Part shown: positions 29,894-36,072 of the stretch, one piece after another
How positions within the stretch are numbered: position 1 is the stretch's first letter
Layout of the letters: every line of letters starts with the position of its first letter
Source: Rhizobium sp. Q54
GTDB lineage: Bacteria; Pseudomonadota; Alphaproteobacteria; SMXQ01
NCBI GenBank assembly: GCA_945861615.1
Contig: CAMAVH010000015.1
Coordinates: forward strand, 1-36,072
Direction of reading: 5' to 3'
Length of the DNA stretch: 36,072 nt
Position numbers and translations under genes: made by a program
The notes under the pieces: generated by a model
Told to the model about the DNA's origin: nothing
What the model saw: the letters and a program-made list of their open reading frames with translations, nothing else
Databases searched by the model: none

Positions 29894-30250
29894 TTATCGC
29901 CGGCGGATGCCGGGCGGGACGTAGGCGGTGGCGGCGCGGCTGCCGCTGTTGAGGCTTTCGAGCTGGCTCTTCAGTTCGCTATGGCGGCGGCTGATGTCGC
30001 CGGCCAATTTGTCGAGATCGTCGATCAGGCTGACCATCATGGGGCGCAGCGGCATGTTCTCGGCGGGGGCGAGGTCGCCGAGCGCGTCGCACAGGCGGCG
30101 CACTTCCGTTTCGAGCGGGGTCAGATTGACGGTCTGGCCTTCCGCCACCAGGCCGCGCGCGGCGAGGATGATGGAGGCGACGTTCTGCAGGTCGAGCTTC
30201 AGCCGGTCGGCCTTGCTGGCCGTGGCGGCGTCGGGCGCGTTGAGGGTCAT
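29894..30250 (-). CDS. Small helical protein of unknown function in the flhX-fliO-fliP operon
   Basis: A 118-residue, soluble, mostly helical protein. Visible stretches: LKLDLQNVASIILAARGLVA, LTPLETEVRRLCDALGDLAP and LRPMMVSLIDDLDKLAGDIS, then a Ser/Ala-rich tail. No membrane segment or signal peptide. The start forms an ATGA overlap with the FlhB-C-like gene and the stop is 21 bases before fliO, so it is probably co-translated. Size and helix content recall a flagellar chaperone or FliT-like protein, but I see no diagnostic motif. Confidence 0.65.
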   Translation of the reverse strand: MTLNAPDAATASKADRLKLDLQNVASIILAARGLVAEGQTVNLTPLETEVRRLCDALGDLAPAENMPLRPMMVSLIDDLDKLAGDISRRHSELKSQLESLNSGSRAATAYVPPGIRRR

Positions 30251-30636
30251 GTCGGGGCTCCGTTCGCGCCGGTCGCAGGGTGGCGCGGGCGATAGGTCTG
30301 GTTCGCGCGATAGACGTAGGAGAGGATTTCGGCGACGGCGGCGAAGGCTTCGAGGGGGATTTCGCTGCCGACGTCGAGGGCGCTGAGCACTTCGGCCAGA
30401 TCGGCGTCCTGGCGCACCTTGACGCCTTCGGCGAAGGCGACGGCGAGAATTTGTTCGGCGATGGCGCCGCGGCCGCTGGCGACGATGCGCGGGATATGGT
30501 CGTGGCCGCGTTCATGGCGCAGCGCGACGGCGACCTGGCTGAGCGCCGGGAAGTCGCGCAGGCCGCCGGCTTGCGCGCTGGCGTCCTTGGCCGTTTCAGC
30601 CTGGATCGGTCGATGCGGCGTCTGTCGCTCGGGCAA
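30247..30636 (-). CDS. FlhB C-terminal-domain-like protein (FlhX/YlqH type)
   Basis: A 129-residue stand-alone relative of the FlhB cytoplasmic domain. VAVALRHERGHDHIPRIVAS aligns with the YSIALKYEHG part of FlhB, and IAEQILAVAFAEGVKVRQDADLAEVLSALDVGSEIP with its IRELAKSHDIPIVENPPLARALFASVEIDRPIP part, ending FAAVAEILSYVYR. The autocleavage motif NPTH is absent. Such proteins can replace the FlhB C-terminus in some species; here full-length FlhB is also present. The only start is a TTG (30636) with GGGGA upstream; no ATG or GTG is in frame. A perfect CtrA box lies about 85 bases upstream. First gene of the operon with the unknown protein, fliO and fliP. Confidence 0.78.
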   Translation of the reverse strand: MPERQTPHRPIQAETAKDASAQAGGLRDFPALSQVAVALRHERGHDHIPRIVASGRGAIAEQILAVAFAEGVKVRQDADLAEVLSALDVGSEIPLEAFAAVAEILSYVYRANQTYRPRHPATGANGAPT

Positions 30637-30719
30637 AGCGGTCCCCGTTTCTGCGCTTCGCGGGCGCGGCGCCGGATGCGGCCGCGCAGAAGCGTCCCGA
30701 GCAAATTCGCGGAATATGC

Positions 30720-30734
30720 TTAATTTTTATTTAA
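30720..30734. promoter_or_regulatory. Perfect CtrA box upstream of the flhX-fliO-fliP operon
   Basis: TTAA-TTTTTAT-TTAA is an exact TTAA-N7-TTAA site in the gap between the csrA stop and the FlhB-C-like gene. It supports CtrA control of this early flagellar operon. Binding is inferred. Confidence 0.62.
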
Positions 30735-30791
30735 AGCCCTGAACGGACGGCCGAAATTGCTCGCCGTCGCTGGCCTAAAAGGGCCGCGCGG

Positions 30792-31049
30792 CTATTCGCT
30801 TTTGGCTGGCGTGGCGAGGCTCGGCAGGTCGAGTCCTTCGCCGGGCAGGTCGCTGGCGGCCAATTCGGTGCCGAGGGCGGCCTTGTTTTCTTCCTTGATG
30901 CGCTCGTGGATTTCGCGCCGCAGGACCGACACCTCGGGCGGAAAGACGAAGCCGAGCTTGATCGATTTGCCGCGGACTTCGACGACGGTGACTTCGATCG
31001 TGTCGTTAATGACGACCGATTCGCCCACCTTACGCGTCAGATAGAGCAT
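30792..31049 (-). CDS. csrA: Carbon storage/translational regulator CsrA
   Basis: An 85-residue RNA-binding protein. [20 protein letters not shown] and [20 protein letters not shown] then REIHERI are diagnostic; the conserved Arg44-type residue for RNA contact is present in SVLRREI. A C-terminal tail of about 25 residues beyond the ~60-residue E. coli length is rich in Leu/Pro/Ala. CsrA represses translation of target mRNAs by binding GGA motifs. With FliW in the same cluster, flagellin is the prime target, and the flagellin leader has suitable motifs. It is divergent from flgB and about 20 kb from fliW. Confidence 0.95.
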   Translation of the reverse strand: MLYLTRKVGESVVINDTIEVTVVEVRGKSIKLGFVFPPEVSVLRREIHERIKEENKAALGTELAASDLPGEGLDLPSLATPAKSE

Positions 31050-31151
31050 TGCTTCTCCTCGCCATCCTGGCGCCCGGGGCTGGTCGCCCGCCTGGCCATC
31101 CTTGCTGGGTTAGGGGAAGGGTCCCCCGGGCCGGCGACGAGATTAGCCGCC

Positions 31152-31167
31152 TTTACTCTATTTTAAC
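31152..31167 (+). promoter_or_regulatory. CtrA-type box in the csrA/flgB divergent region
   Basis: TTTA-CTCTATT-TTAAC, one mismatch from TTAA-N7-TTAAC, 108 to 123 bases before the flgB ATG and about 103 bases before csrA. The first CtrA targets described in Caulobacter were early flagellar promoters such as fliQ, and fliQ lies in the operon that starts here. It may drive flgB, csrA or both. Confidence 0.6.
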
Positions 31168-31174
31168 AGTGGCC

Positions 31175-31189
31175 CGGCATTATTTGCCC
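31175..31189 (+). promoter_or_regulatory. CGGCA-N5-TGCCC element just downstream of the CtrA box
   Basis: CGGCA-TTATT-TGCCC differs by one base from the CGGCA-N5-TGCCG palindromes that precede the two sigma-54 promoters. It begins eight bases after the CtrA box. In Caulobacter FlbD represses an early flagellar promoter from a site close to its start, so this could be a repressing FlbD site (inference). Confidence 0.4.
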
Positions 31190-31274
31190 ATCGCCGCTCC
31201 AGCCCGCCCGTCCCGGCAAGGCGCGGGTCCAGGCGATGGGTGTCTCAGCCGTAGGCTTTTCCCAGGTTCAAACG

Positions 31275-31682
31275 ATGGATTTTAATAAAATTCCGCTGTT
31301 CTCGGCCATGAGCCGGCGCATGACCTGGCTCGGTCAGCGCCAGGAATTGCTCGCCCAGAACATCGCCAACGCCGACACGCCGGGCTACACCGCCCAGGAT
31401 CTCAAACCGCAGAATTTCAGCGACGTGCTCAAGACCAGCATCGGCGCGCCCCTGCAGATGGCCTCGACCGCCGGCGGCCACATCGGCGGCGTCAAGGACA
31501 ACGGCAAGGGCCGCATGGAAAAGTCGCCCGATCCGGAAAAGCTGCTGTCGGGCAACGCCGTCACGCTTGAAGACCAGATGATGAAAACGGCGCAGACGGC
31601 GATGGACTTTCAGCTGACGACCAATCTCTACAAGAAACATATCTCGATGATCAAAACCGCGCTCGGGCGCGGCGGCGTCTAA
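31275..31682 (+). CDS. flgB: Proximal rod protein FlgB
   Basis: A 135-residue axial protein. MDFNKIPLFSAMSRRMTWLG, then RQELLAQNIANADTPGYTAQ is the rod-protein N-terminal motif; the C-terminus has AVTLEDQMMKTAQTAMDFQL with TTNLYKKHISMIKTAL, typical of FlgB. It builds the rod just above the MS ring and export gate. ATG 31275 matches the family start; an earlier in-frame ATG at 31236 would add 13 unrelated residues. First gene of flgB-flgC-fliE-fliQ-fliR-flhB; flgC follows after 11 bases. Confidence 0.94.
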   Translation: MDFNKIPLFSAMSRRMTWLGQRQELLAQNIANADTPGYTAQDLKPQNFSDVLKTSIGAPLQMASTAGGHIGGVKDNGKGRMEKSPDPEKLLSGNAVTLEDQMMKTAQTAMDFQLTTNLYKKHISMIKTALGRGGV

Positions 31683-31693
31683 AGGACAGCCCC

Positions 31694-32104
31694 ATGGATC
31701 TCGTCAAAGCTCTCAAGGTTTCCGCCTCGGGCCTGCGCGCCCAGACGATGCGCATGCGCGTGTCGGCGGAAAACATGGCCAACGCCGACACCATGGGCGA
31801 GGCGGCCGGCGGCGATCCTTACCGGCGCAAGACGATCAGCTTCAAGAACGTCCTCGACAAGACGATCAACGCCAAGACCGTCGCGGTCGCCCAGGTCGGC
31901 ATCGACAAGACGGACTTCGAGCAGCGCTACGATCCGGGCCATCCGGCGGCCGACGCCAACGGCTACGTCAAGTTGCCCAACGTCAAGAGCATGGTCGAAA
32001 TGATGGACATCCGCGAGGCGCAGCGCTCCTACGAAGCGAACCTCGGGGCCATCGAAGCGGCCAAGAACATGCTGTCGCGCGCCATCGACTTGCTGCGCGG
32101 TTAA
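31694..32104 (+). CDS. flgC: Proximal rod protein FlgC
   Basis: A 136-residue axial protein. LVKALKVSASGLRAQTMRMR followed by VSAENMANADTMGEAAGG is the FlgC N-terminus, FEQRYDPGHPAADANGYVKL and PNVKSMVEMMDIREAQRSYE the conserved middle, and AIEAAKNMLSRAIDLLRG the end. SD AAAGGA precedes the ATG. It pairs with FlgB in the proximal rod. The length is typical. Confidence 0.95.
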   Translation: MDLVKALKVSASGLRAQTMRMRVSAENMANADTMGEAAGGDPYRRKTISFKNVLDKTINAKTVAVAQVGIDKTDFEQRYDPGHPAADANGYVKLPNVKSMVEMMDIREAQRSYEANLGAIEAAKNMLSRAIDLLRG

Positions 32105-32127
32105 CCGGAACGGATTGGAAGAACATC

Positions 32128-32433
32128 ATGGTCGCCATCAATAGCGCATTGAACGCCTACAAGAGCGCCGCCGGCGCCGCCCTCAAGCCGGGCATGGAGC
32201 CGCGCAGCCAAGGCGGCAAGAGCTTCTCCGACCTGCTCGGCGAAGTGGCGCAGCAGGCGAAAGCCTCCGGCGTACAGGCCGAAAAGCTTTCCGTCGCCGG
32301 CATCGCCGGCAAGGCCGACATCAACGACGTGGTCACCGCCGTGACCAACGCCGAAGTGACCTTGCAGACCGTCGTCGCCATCCGCGACAAAGTCATCTCC
32401 GCCTATCAGGACATCCTGCGGATGCCGGTCTAA
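32128..32433 (+). CDS. fliE: MS ring-rod junction protein FliE
   Basis: A 101-residue protein. It contains GGKSFSDLLGEVAQQAKAS in the N-terminal half and the conserved C-terminal helix with INDVVTAVTNAEVTLQTVVA then IRDKVISAYQDILRMPV, the FliE signature ending. It joins the MS ring and export gate to the rod. GGAAGAA lies upstream of the ATG. Position between flgC and fliQ is standard. Confidence 0.95.
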   Translation: MVAINSALNAYKSAAGAALKPGMEPRSQGGKSFSDLLGEVAQQAKASGVQAEKLSVAGIAGKADINDVVTAVTNAEVTLQTVVAIRDKVISAYQDILRMPV

Positions 32434-32468
32434 GCGGCACAGCTCTAAATCTTCCCGGGAACCGCAGT

Positions 32469-32735
32469 ATGGATGCCGTCTCCGCCCTCGACGTCACGCG
32501 CGAGGCGCTCATGGTCACGCTCAAGGTCGGCGTGCCGGTCATGATGATCGCGTTGATCGTCGGCCTGGCCGTCTCGCTGTTTCAGGCGTTGACGCAGATC
32601 CAGGAAATGACCTTGTCCTTCATCCCCAAGATGATCGCCATCTTCCTGTCGCTGCTATTGCTCATGCCCTTCATGCTGTCGACGCTGACCACCTTCACGA
32701 ACGACATCGCCCAGCGCATCGTCCACGGCAGCTAG
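32469..32735 (+). CDS. fliQ: Flagellar export gate protein FliQ
   Basis: An 88-residue protein with two membrane helices (about 16-38 and 55-77). LMVTLKVGVPVMMIALIVGL, AVSLFQALTQIQEMTLSFIP and KMIAIFLSLLLLMPFML match FliQ throughout. It is part of the FliPQR export gate. It follows fliE by 35 bases. Confidence 0.96.
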   Translation: MDAVSALDVTREALMVTLKVGVPVMMIALIVGLAVSLFQALTQIQEMTLSFIPKMIAIFLSLLLLMPFMLSTLTTFTNDIAQRIVHGS

Positions 32736-32757
32736 GCCCAGGAAGGAAGTACGTCCG

Positions 32758-33525
32758 GTGCTCGCCGAACTCCTCTCGCAAGACCTGTTCGGGGTGCTGC
32801 TCGTCTTCACGCGCGTCGGCGCCGCCATGGTCATGATGCCGGCGATCGGCGAGCAGGCCGTTCCGGCACGCTGGCGCCTGATCTTCGCCGGCGCGCTCAC
32901 CATCATCGTCATGCCGGCGCTCGCCGGAAAATTGCCCGCTTCCCCGGAGTCGCCGATCGGGCTCTTCCTTCTGCTCGGCATCGAGATCGTCATCGGCCTG
33001 TTCCTCGGCGGCATCGGCCGCATCCTGCTGAGCGCGCTCTATACCGCCGGCACGATCATTTCCTACCAGGCCTCGCTCAGCAACGCCTTCGCCTTCGATG
33101 CCGCGGCGGCGCAGCAGGGCACCGTGCCGGGCCTGTTGCTCGGCACGCTCGGCGTGCTGCTGCTGATGCTGACCGACCTGCATCACATGATGATCCGCGC
33201 CATCTTCGACAGTTACGGCCTGTTTCCGCCGGGCCAGATGCTGCCCATCGAGGACATGAGCGAAGTGGTGACGCGCCTGGTGTCGCAAAGCTTCCTGATC
33301 GGCGTGCAGCTGTCGGCGCCGCTGATCGCCATCGGCCTGATCATGTATCTCGGCGTTGGCTTGCTAGCGCGGCTGATGCCGCAAATGCAGGTGTTCTTCA
33401 TCATTCAGCCGGCGCAGGTGGCGCTCGGCCTCGTCGTCTTCGCGCTGACCATTCCACCGATGATGCTGTGGTTCCTCGAAGACTTCCGCGACTCCTTCGC
33501 GCGCGCCCTCGGCACCGGCTGGTAA
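32758..33525 (+). CDS. fliR: Flagellar export gate protein FliR
   Basis: A 255-residue inner-membrane protein with six or more hydrophobic segments. LLVFTRVGAAMVMMPAIGEQ, FLLLGIEIVIGLFLGGIGRI, DLHHMMIRAIFDSYGLFPPG and ALIGLGLLARLMPQ-like MYLGVGLLARLMPQMQVFFI are FliR marks. The start is a GTG (32758) with GGAAG upstream; the first residue after it, Leu-Ala-Glu-Leu, fits the family. It completes the FliP5Q4R1 gate and abuts flhB. Confidence 0.94.
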   Translation: MLAELLSQDLFGVLLVFTRVGAAMVMMPAIGEQAVPARWRLIFAGALTIIVMPALAGKLPASPESPIGLFLLLGIEIVIGLFLGGIGRILLSALYTAGTIISYQASLSNAFAFDAAAAQQGTVPGLLLGTLGVLLLMLTDLHHMMIRAIFDSYGLFPPGQMLPIEDMSEVVTRLVSQSFLIGVQLSAPLIAIGLIMYLGVGLLARLMPQMQVFFIIQPAQVALGLVVFALTIPPMMLWFLEDFRDSFARALGTGW

Positions 33526-33545
33526 CGGGGGGCTGGTAGGGACGC

Positions 33546-34622
33546 ATGTCGGAAGAGACGGACGACTCACAAAAAACCGAAGATCCGTCGCAAAAGCGGC
33601 TCGACGACGCGCGCGAGAAAGGCCAAGTCGCCGTCTCGCGCGAGGTCAACCATTGGTTCATGATCCTCGGCGGCACGTTCATCGTGGTCATGTTCGCGCC
33701 CGGCACCATGACCGGCATCTTCAAGGCGCTGCTGCGCTATATCGCCGAGCCGCAGGACATCCCGATGGACGGCGGCCATCTGACCGGCTTGATCTCGACC
33801 CTTTACATGCAGGTCGGCTGGGCCCTGTTCGCGCCGCTCGGCATCCTCATAGTCTTCGCGCTCGCCGCAGGCGTGCTACAGACCGGCATCCTGTTCTCGA
33901 CCGAGAGCATCATGCCGAAGCTCGAAAAGATCTCGCCGATGGCGGGTGCCAAGCGCCTGTTCGGCATGAAATCCTTCGTCGAATTCGGCAAGGGCTTGGC
34001 GAAAATCATCCTGGTCGGCGCCATCGCCTTGATGGTGGTCTGGCCGGAGTTCAGCGGCCTCGAACAGCTGCCGAGCTATTCGATGCCCGACCTGTTGCGC
34101 TTCATCGCCCATGTCGCCGGCAAGCTGATGATCGCCACCCTGGCCATCGTCACGCTGATCGCCGGCGCCGACCTGTTTTATCAGCGCTTCTCGCATATCA
34201 AGTCGATGCGCATGTCGAAGCAGGAAGTGCGCGACGAGCATAAGCAGAGCGACGGCGATCCGCTGATCAAGAGCCGCCTGCGTCAGTTGCGCATGGAGCG
34301 GGCGCGCAAGCGCATGATGGCGGCGGTGCCCAAGGCGACCGTCATCGTCACCAACCCGACGCACTATTCCATCGCCCTGAAATACGAGCATGGCTCGATG
34401 GAAGCGCCGATCCTGGTCGCCAAGGGCGTCGATGCGGTCGCCTTCCGCATTCGCGAGCTGGCCAAGTCGCACGACATTCCCATCGTCGAGAATCCGCCGC
34501 TCGCGCGCGCCCTGTTCGCCAGCGTCGAGATCGACCGGCCGATCCCGGCCGAGCATTACAAGGCGGTGGCCGAAATCATCGGCTACGTCATGAAGCTCAA
34601 GAAGCGCTTCAGCGACAAGTAA
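33546..34622 (+). CDS. flhB: Flagellar export switch protein FlhB
   Basis: A 358-residue protein. The N-terminal EDPSQKRLDDAREKGQVAVS motif is followed by four membrane segments (about 38-56, 95-115, 152-170, 190-210) and the linker IKSMRMSKQEVRDEHKQSDG. The cytoplasmic domain carries the autocleavage motif Asn270-Pro271-Thr272-His273. It then has YSIALKYEHG and ENPPLARALFASVEIDRPIP. FlhB switches export from rod/hook to filament substrates. Its C-terminal domain is related to the small FlhB-like protein at 30247-30636. Confidence 0.96.
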   Translation: MSEETDDSQKTEDPSQKRLDDAREKGQVAVSREVNHWFMILGGTFIVVMFAPGTMTGIFKALLRYIAEPQDIPMDGGHLTGLISTLYMQVGWALFAPLGILIVFALAAGVLQTGILFSTESIMPKLEKISPMAGAKRLFGMKSFVEFGKGLAKIILVGAIALMVVWPEFSGLEQLPSYSMPDLLRFIAHVAGKLMIATLAIVTLIAGADLFYQRFSHIKSMRMSKQEVRDEHKQSDGDPLIKSRLRQLRMERARKRMMAAVPKATVIVTNPTHYSIALKYEHGSMEAPILVAKGVDAVAFRIRELAKSHDIPIVENPPLARALFASVEIDRPIPAEHYKAVAEIIGYVMKLKKRFSDK

Positions 34623-34641
34623 CCGGCGTTTCGGCGCATAA

Positions 34642-34673
34642 CGGGGCATGCTATGGTCCGCCCCGCAGTTTTT
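34642..34673 (+). terminator. Possible terminator after flhB
   Basis: Arms CGGGGC (34642-34647) and GCCCCG (34660-34665) enclose a 12-base loop, with CAG and five T following. It could end flhB transcription, but the loop is long and the interval also holds a -10-like TATGGT that may belong to the cckA promoter. Uncertain. Confidence 0.3.
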
Positions 34674-34702
34674 ACCGCAGCGAAGGCAGTGCCGGCGGCG
34701 TC

Positions 34703-36072
34703 ATGTCGCGCGAACCAGATCATATTCCCGAGGCCGCGTTCACGCCGACCTCCCCTTCGCGGATGTCCGCCGGCCAGGGCCAGCCCCTGCCGTCGGCGCG
34801 GGCGCGCGCCTGGCAGCGTCCGGCCCTGTGGGGCGGTCTTGCCCTGCTGTTCCTCGTGCTCGCCGGGCTGATGTACAGCGCCGGCCAGCTGCGCGCCGCC
34901 CAGGATGCCCCCGGTCCGCTCGCCGAATTTCTCCTGTCGCTCGCCATCGGCCTCGCGGTCTGCGCCATCCCGGCGATTCTCGCCTACACCTATTTCGTCC
35001 GTCAGCGCCATTCGCTGGTGGCGCAGAACAAGCTGCTGGTCGGTACGCTGGACGCCGATCCGCACGGCCGGGCCATCACCGCGCCGAACGGCCGCGTGGT
35101 GTACGGCAATCCGGCCTTCACCCATATGTTCGCCGGCGCCGGCCTGGCCGCCTCGCGCGCCTTCGAGCAGAAGCTGACCGGCGGCGGCGAGGTCGGCCGC
35201 CAGATGTCGCTGCTCAAGGGTATCGCCGCCTCGGGCGGCGTCGGCCATGCCGAGCTGCGCATGGGCCTGTCGCAGCCGATCGTCCCCGGCGCCCAGGCGG
35301 TCCATGGCGCGGAGCCCGAATGGCGCAGCGTCTCGGCCTATCCGGTGAAAGATCACGAAGGCTACGTGCTGTGGCGCATCGAGGACATCACCTCGCGCCG
35401 CCAGATGGAACAGGTGCTGCGCGAGGAGCGCGAGAAGCTCGTCGACTTCCTGGAGAACGCCTCGGCCGGCTTCTACTCGGTCGATGAGGAGGGCCGCTTC
35501 CTCTACGTCAATCAGACGCTGGCCGGTTGGCTCGGCATGGCGCCCGACGAGATCCTCAAGGGCGATCACCGCCTGCATGATTTCATCGCCGGGGTGCGCG
35601 CCAAGGGCGCGCCGCCCTACGATCCGTTCGGCGGCGCGACCGCCGGGGTAAGCGGCGAAGTGTCGTTCCGCGCCCAGGGCGGCCGGCTGTTTCAGGCCGC
35701 CGTCAGCCAGACCATCAAGGAAGACCGCGAGAGCGGCCAGCTGCGCACCCGCGCCATCGTCCGCGACATGACCGCCGAGCGCGAGCTGGAGCAGGTGCTG
35801 CGCGTTTCCGAGCAGCGCTTCCACCGCCTGTTCGAGGATGCGCCGATCGGCATCGCGCTCTTGGACCTAGAGGGCCGCCTGACCGACTGCAACCGCATGT
35901 TCCGCGACATGGTCGGCCGCCTCCCGGGGCATGCCATGGAGGAAGAGGGCGGCCGCGGCGTCGCCGGCCTGGCGCTCGCCGATTTCGTCGCCAGCGACGA
36001 CCGCGCCACGCTGGCCGCGCGCCTCGCCGAAGTGGCGAGCGGCGGCGCCGCCGCCGCCGCGCCGTTCGACGT
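34703..36072 (+). CDS. cckA: CckA-type PAS sensor histidine kinase, N-terminal part (gene runs off the window)
   Basis: At least 456 residues are visible. Two membrane helices (about 39-60 and 76-97) bracket a short periplasmic loop. PAS-like domains follow: the first at about 105-230 (APNGRVVYGNPAFTHMF to VKDHEGYVLWRIEDITSRRQ), the second at about 245-360 (ASAGFYSVDEEGRFLYVNQT to TRAIVRDMTAERELEQVL), and the start of a third from about 370 (FEDAPIGIALLDLEGRLTDC). The kinase and receiver domains lie beyond the edge. The layout and position after flhB match CckA, which phosphorylates CtrA through ChpT. Start ATG 34703 has no strong SD. The kinase domain is not seen, so a different PAS kinase cannot be ruled out. 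Confidence 0.75.
   Translation, partial: MSREPDHIPEAAFTPTSPSRMSAGQGQPLPSARARAWQRPALWGGLALLFLVLAGLMYSAGQLRAAQDAPGPLAEFLLSLAIGLAVCAIPAILAYTYFVRQRHSLVAQNKLLVGTLDADPHGRAITAPNGRVVYGNPAFTHMFAGAGLAASRAFEQKLTGGGEVGRQMSLLKGIAASGGVGHAELRMGLSQPIVPGAQAVHGAEPEWRSVSAYPVKDHEGYVLWRIEDITSRRQMEQVLREEREKLVDFLENASAGFYSVDEEGRFLYVNQTLAGWLGMAPDEILKGDHRLHDFIAGVRAKGAPPYDPFGGATAGVSGEVSFRAQGGRLFQAAVSQTIKEDRESGQLRTRAIVRDMTAERELEQVLRVSEQRFHRLFEDAPIGIALLDLEGRLTDCNRMFRDMVGRLPGHAMEEEGGRGVAGLALADFVASDDRATLAARLAEVASGGAAAAAPFD

Noticed and set aside
29979..30704. Same-strand 241-codon frame overlapping flhX and the next gene
   Set aside because: Very Arg/Pro-rich and covers two recognised genes in another frame.
31169..31188. 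Possible sigma-54 promoter TGGCCCG...TTTGC before flgB
   Set aside because: The GG to GC distance is 13 bases instead of ten, so the spacing is wrong.
34583..35824. 413-codon minus-strand frame
   Set aside because: Antisense to the CckA-type gene, whose PAS domains and membrane segments are clear.

Overview
The window is GC-rich DNA from an alphaproteobacterium, most likely a Rhodospirillales-type organism. It is almost entirely a flagellar gene cluster in the Caulobacter style: fliX is divergent from flgI, an alphaproteobacterial zinc-less DksA follows fliX, a small DUF6468-type protein and MotE follow fliM, and flhB is followed by a CckA-type sensor kinase. FliW and CsrA are also encoded. 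No rRNA, tRNA, CRISPR array, insertion sequence or phage gene was seen.

Layout. (1) 1-1440, minus: the N-terminal part of a flagellin gene cut by the window edge, preceded by a small flagellin-like ORF with a matching leader. (2) 1624-5419, plus: a TPR plus GT41 (OGT/SPINDLY-type) glycosyltransferase and two left-handed beta-helix acyltransferases. (3) 5416-10332, minus: a nucleotide-sugar operon (rfbF, rfbG, a C-methyltransferase, an RmlC-like epimerase and an SDR reductase) that probably makes a CDP-linked branched 6-deoxyhexose. (4) 10362-15532, minus: flgI-flgJ-flgN-flgK-flgL, then fliW. (5) 15806-16804, plus: fliX and dksA, ending in a strong terminator. (6) 16902-20293, minus: flgF-flgG-flgA-flgH. 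(7) 20505-27383, plus: fliL-fliM-DUF6468-motE and a very large secreted TPR protein. (8) 27390-28625, minus: an orphan Bug/TctC-type binding protein. (9) 28755-31049, minus: csrA, an FlhB C-terminal-like protein, an unknown small protein, fliO and fliP. (10) 31275-36072, plus: flgB-flgC-fliE-fliQ-fliR-flhB, then cckA running off the window.

How it fits together. Regions 4 to 10 supply the export gate (FliP, Q, R, O, FlhB), rod, P- and L-rings, hook-filament junction, part of the switch (FliM), and regulators. Regions 1 to 3 look like a flagellin glycosylation island next to its presumed target. Intergenic sequences show a two-tier promoter scheme: CtrA-type boxes (TTAA-N7-TTAA or close variants) precede fliX, the TPR gene, the flhX-fliO-fliP operon and the flgB operon. 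Sigma-54 -24/-12 promoters precede flgI and flgF, each with an upstream palindrome CGGCA-N5-TGCCG that may be the FlbD enhancer. The flagellin leader has a hairpin over its ribosome binding site and two AGGA motifs, as expected for CsrA control relieved by FliW. All functional statements rest on reading translated sequence and recalled family features; no database search was run.
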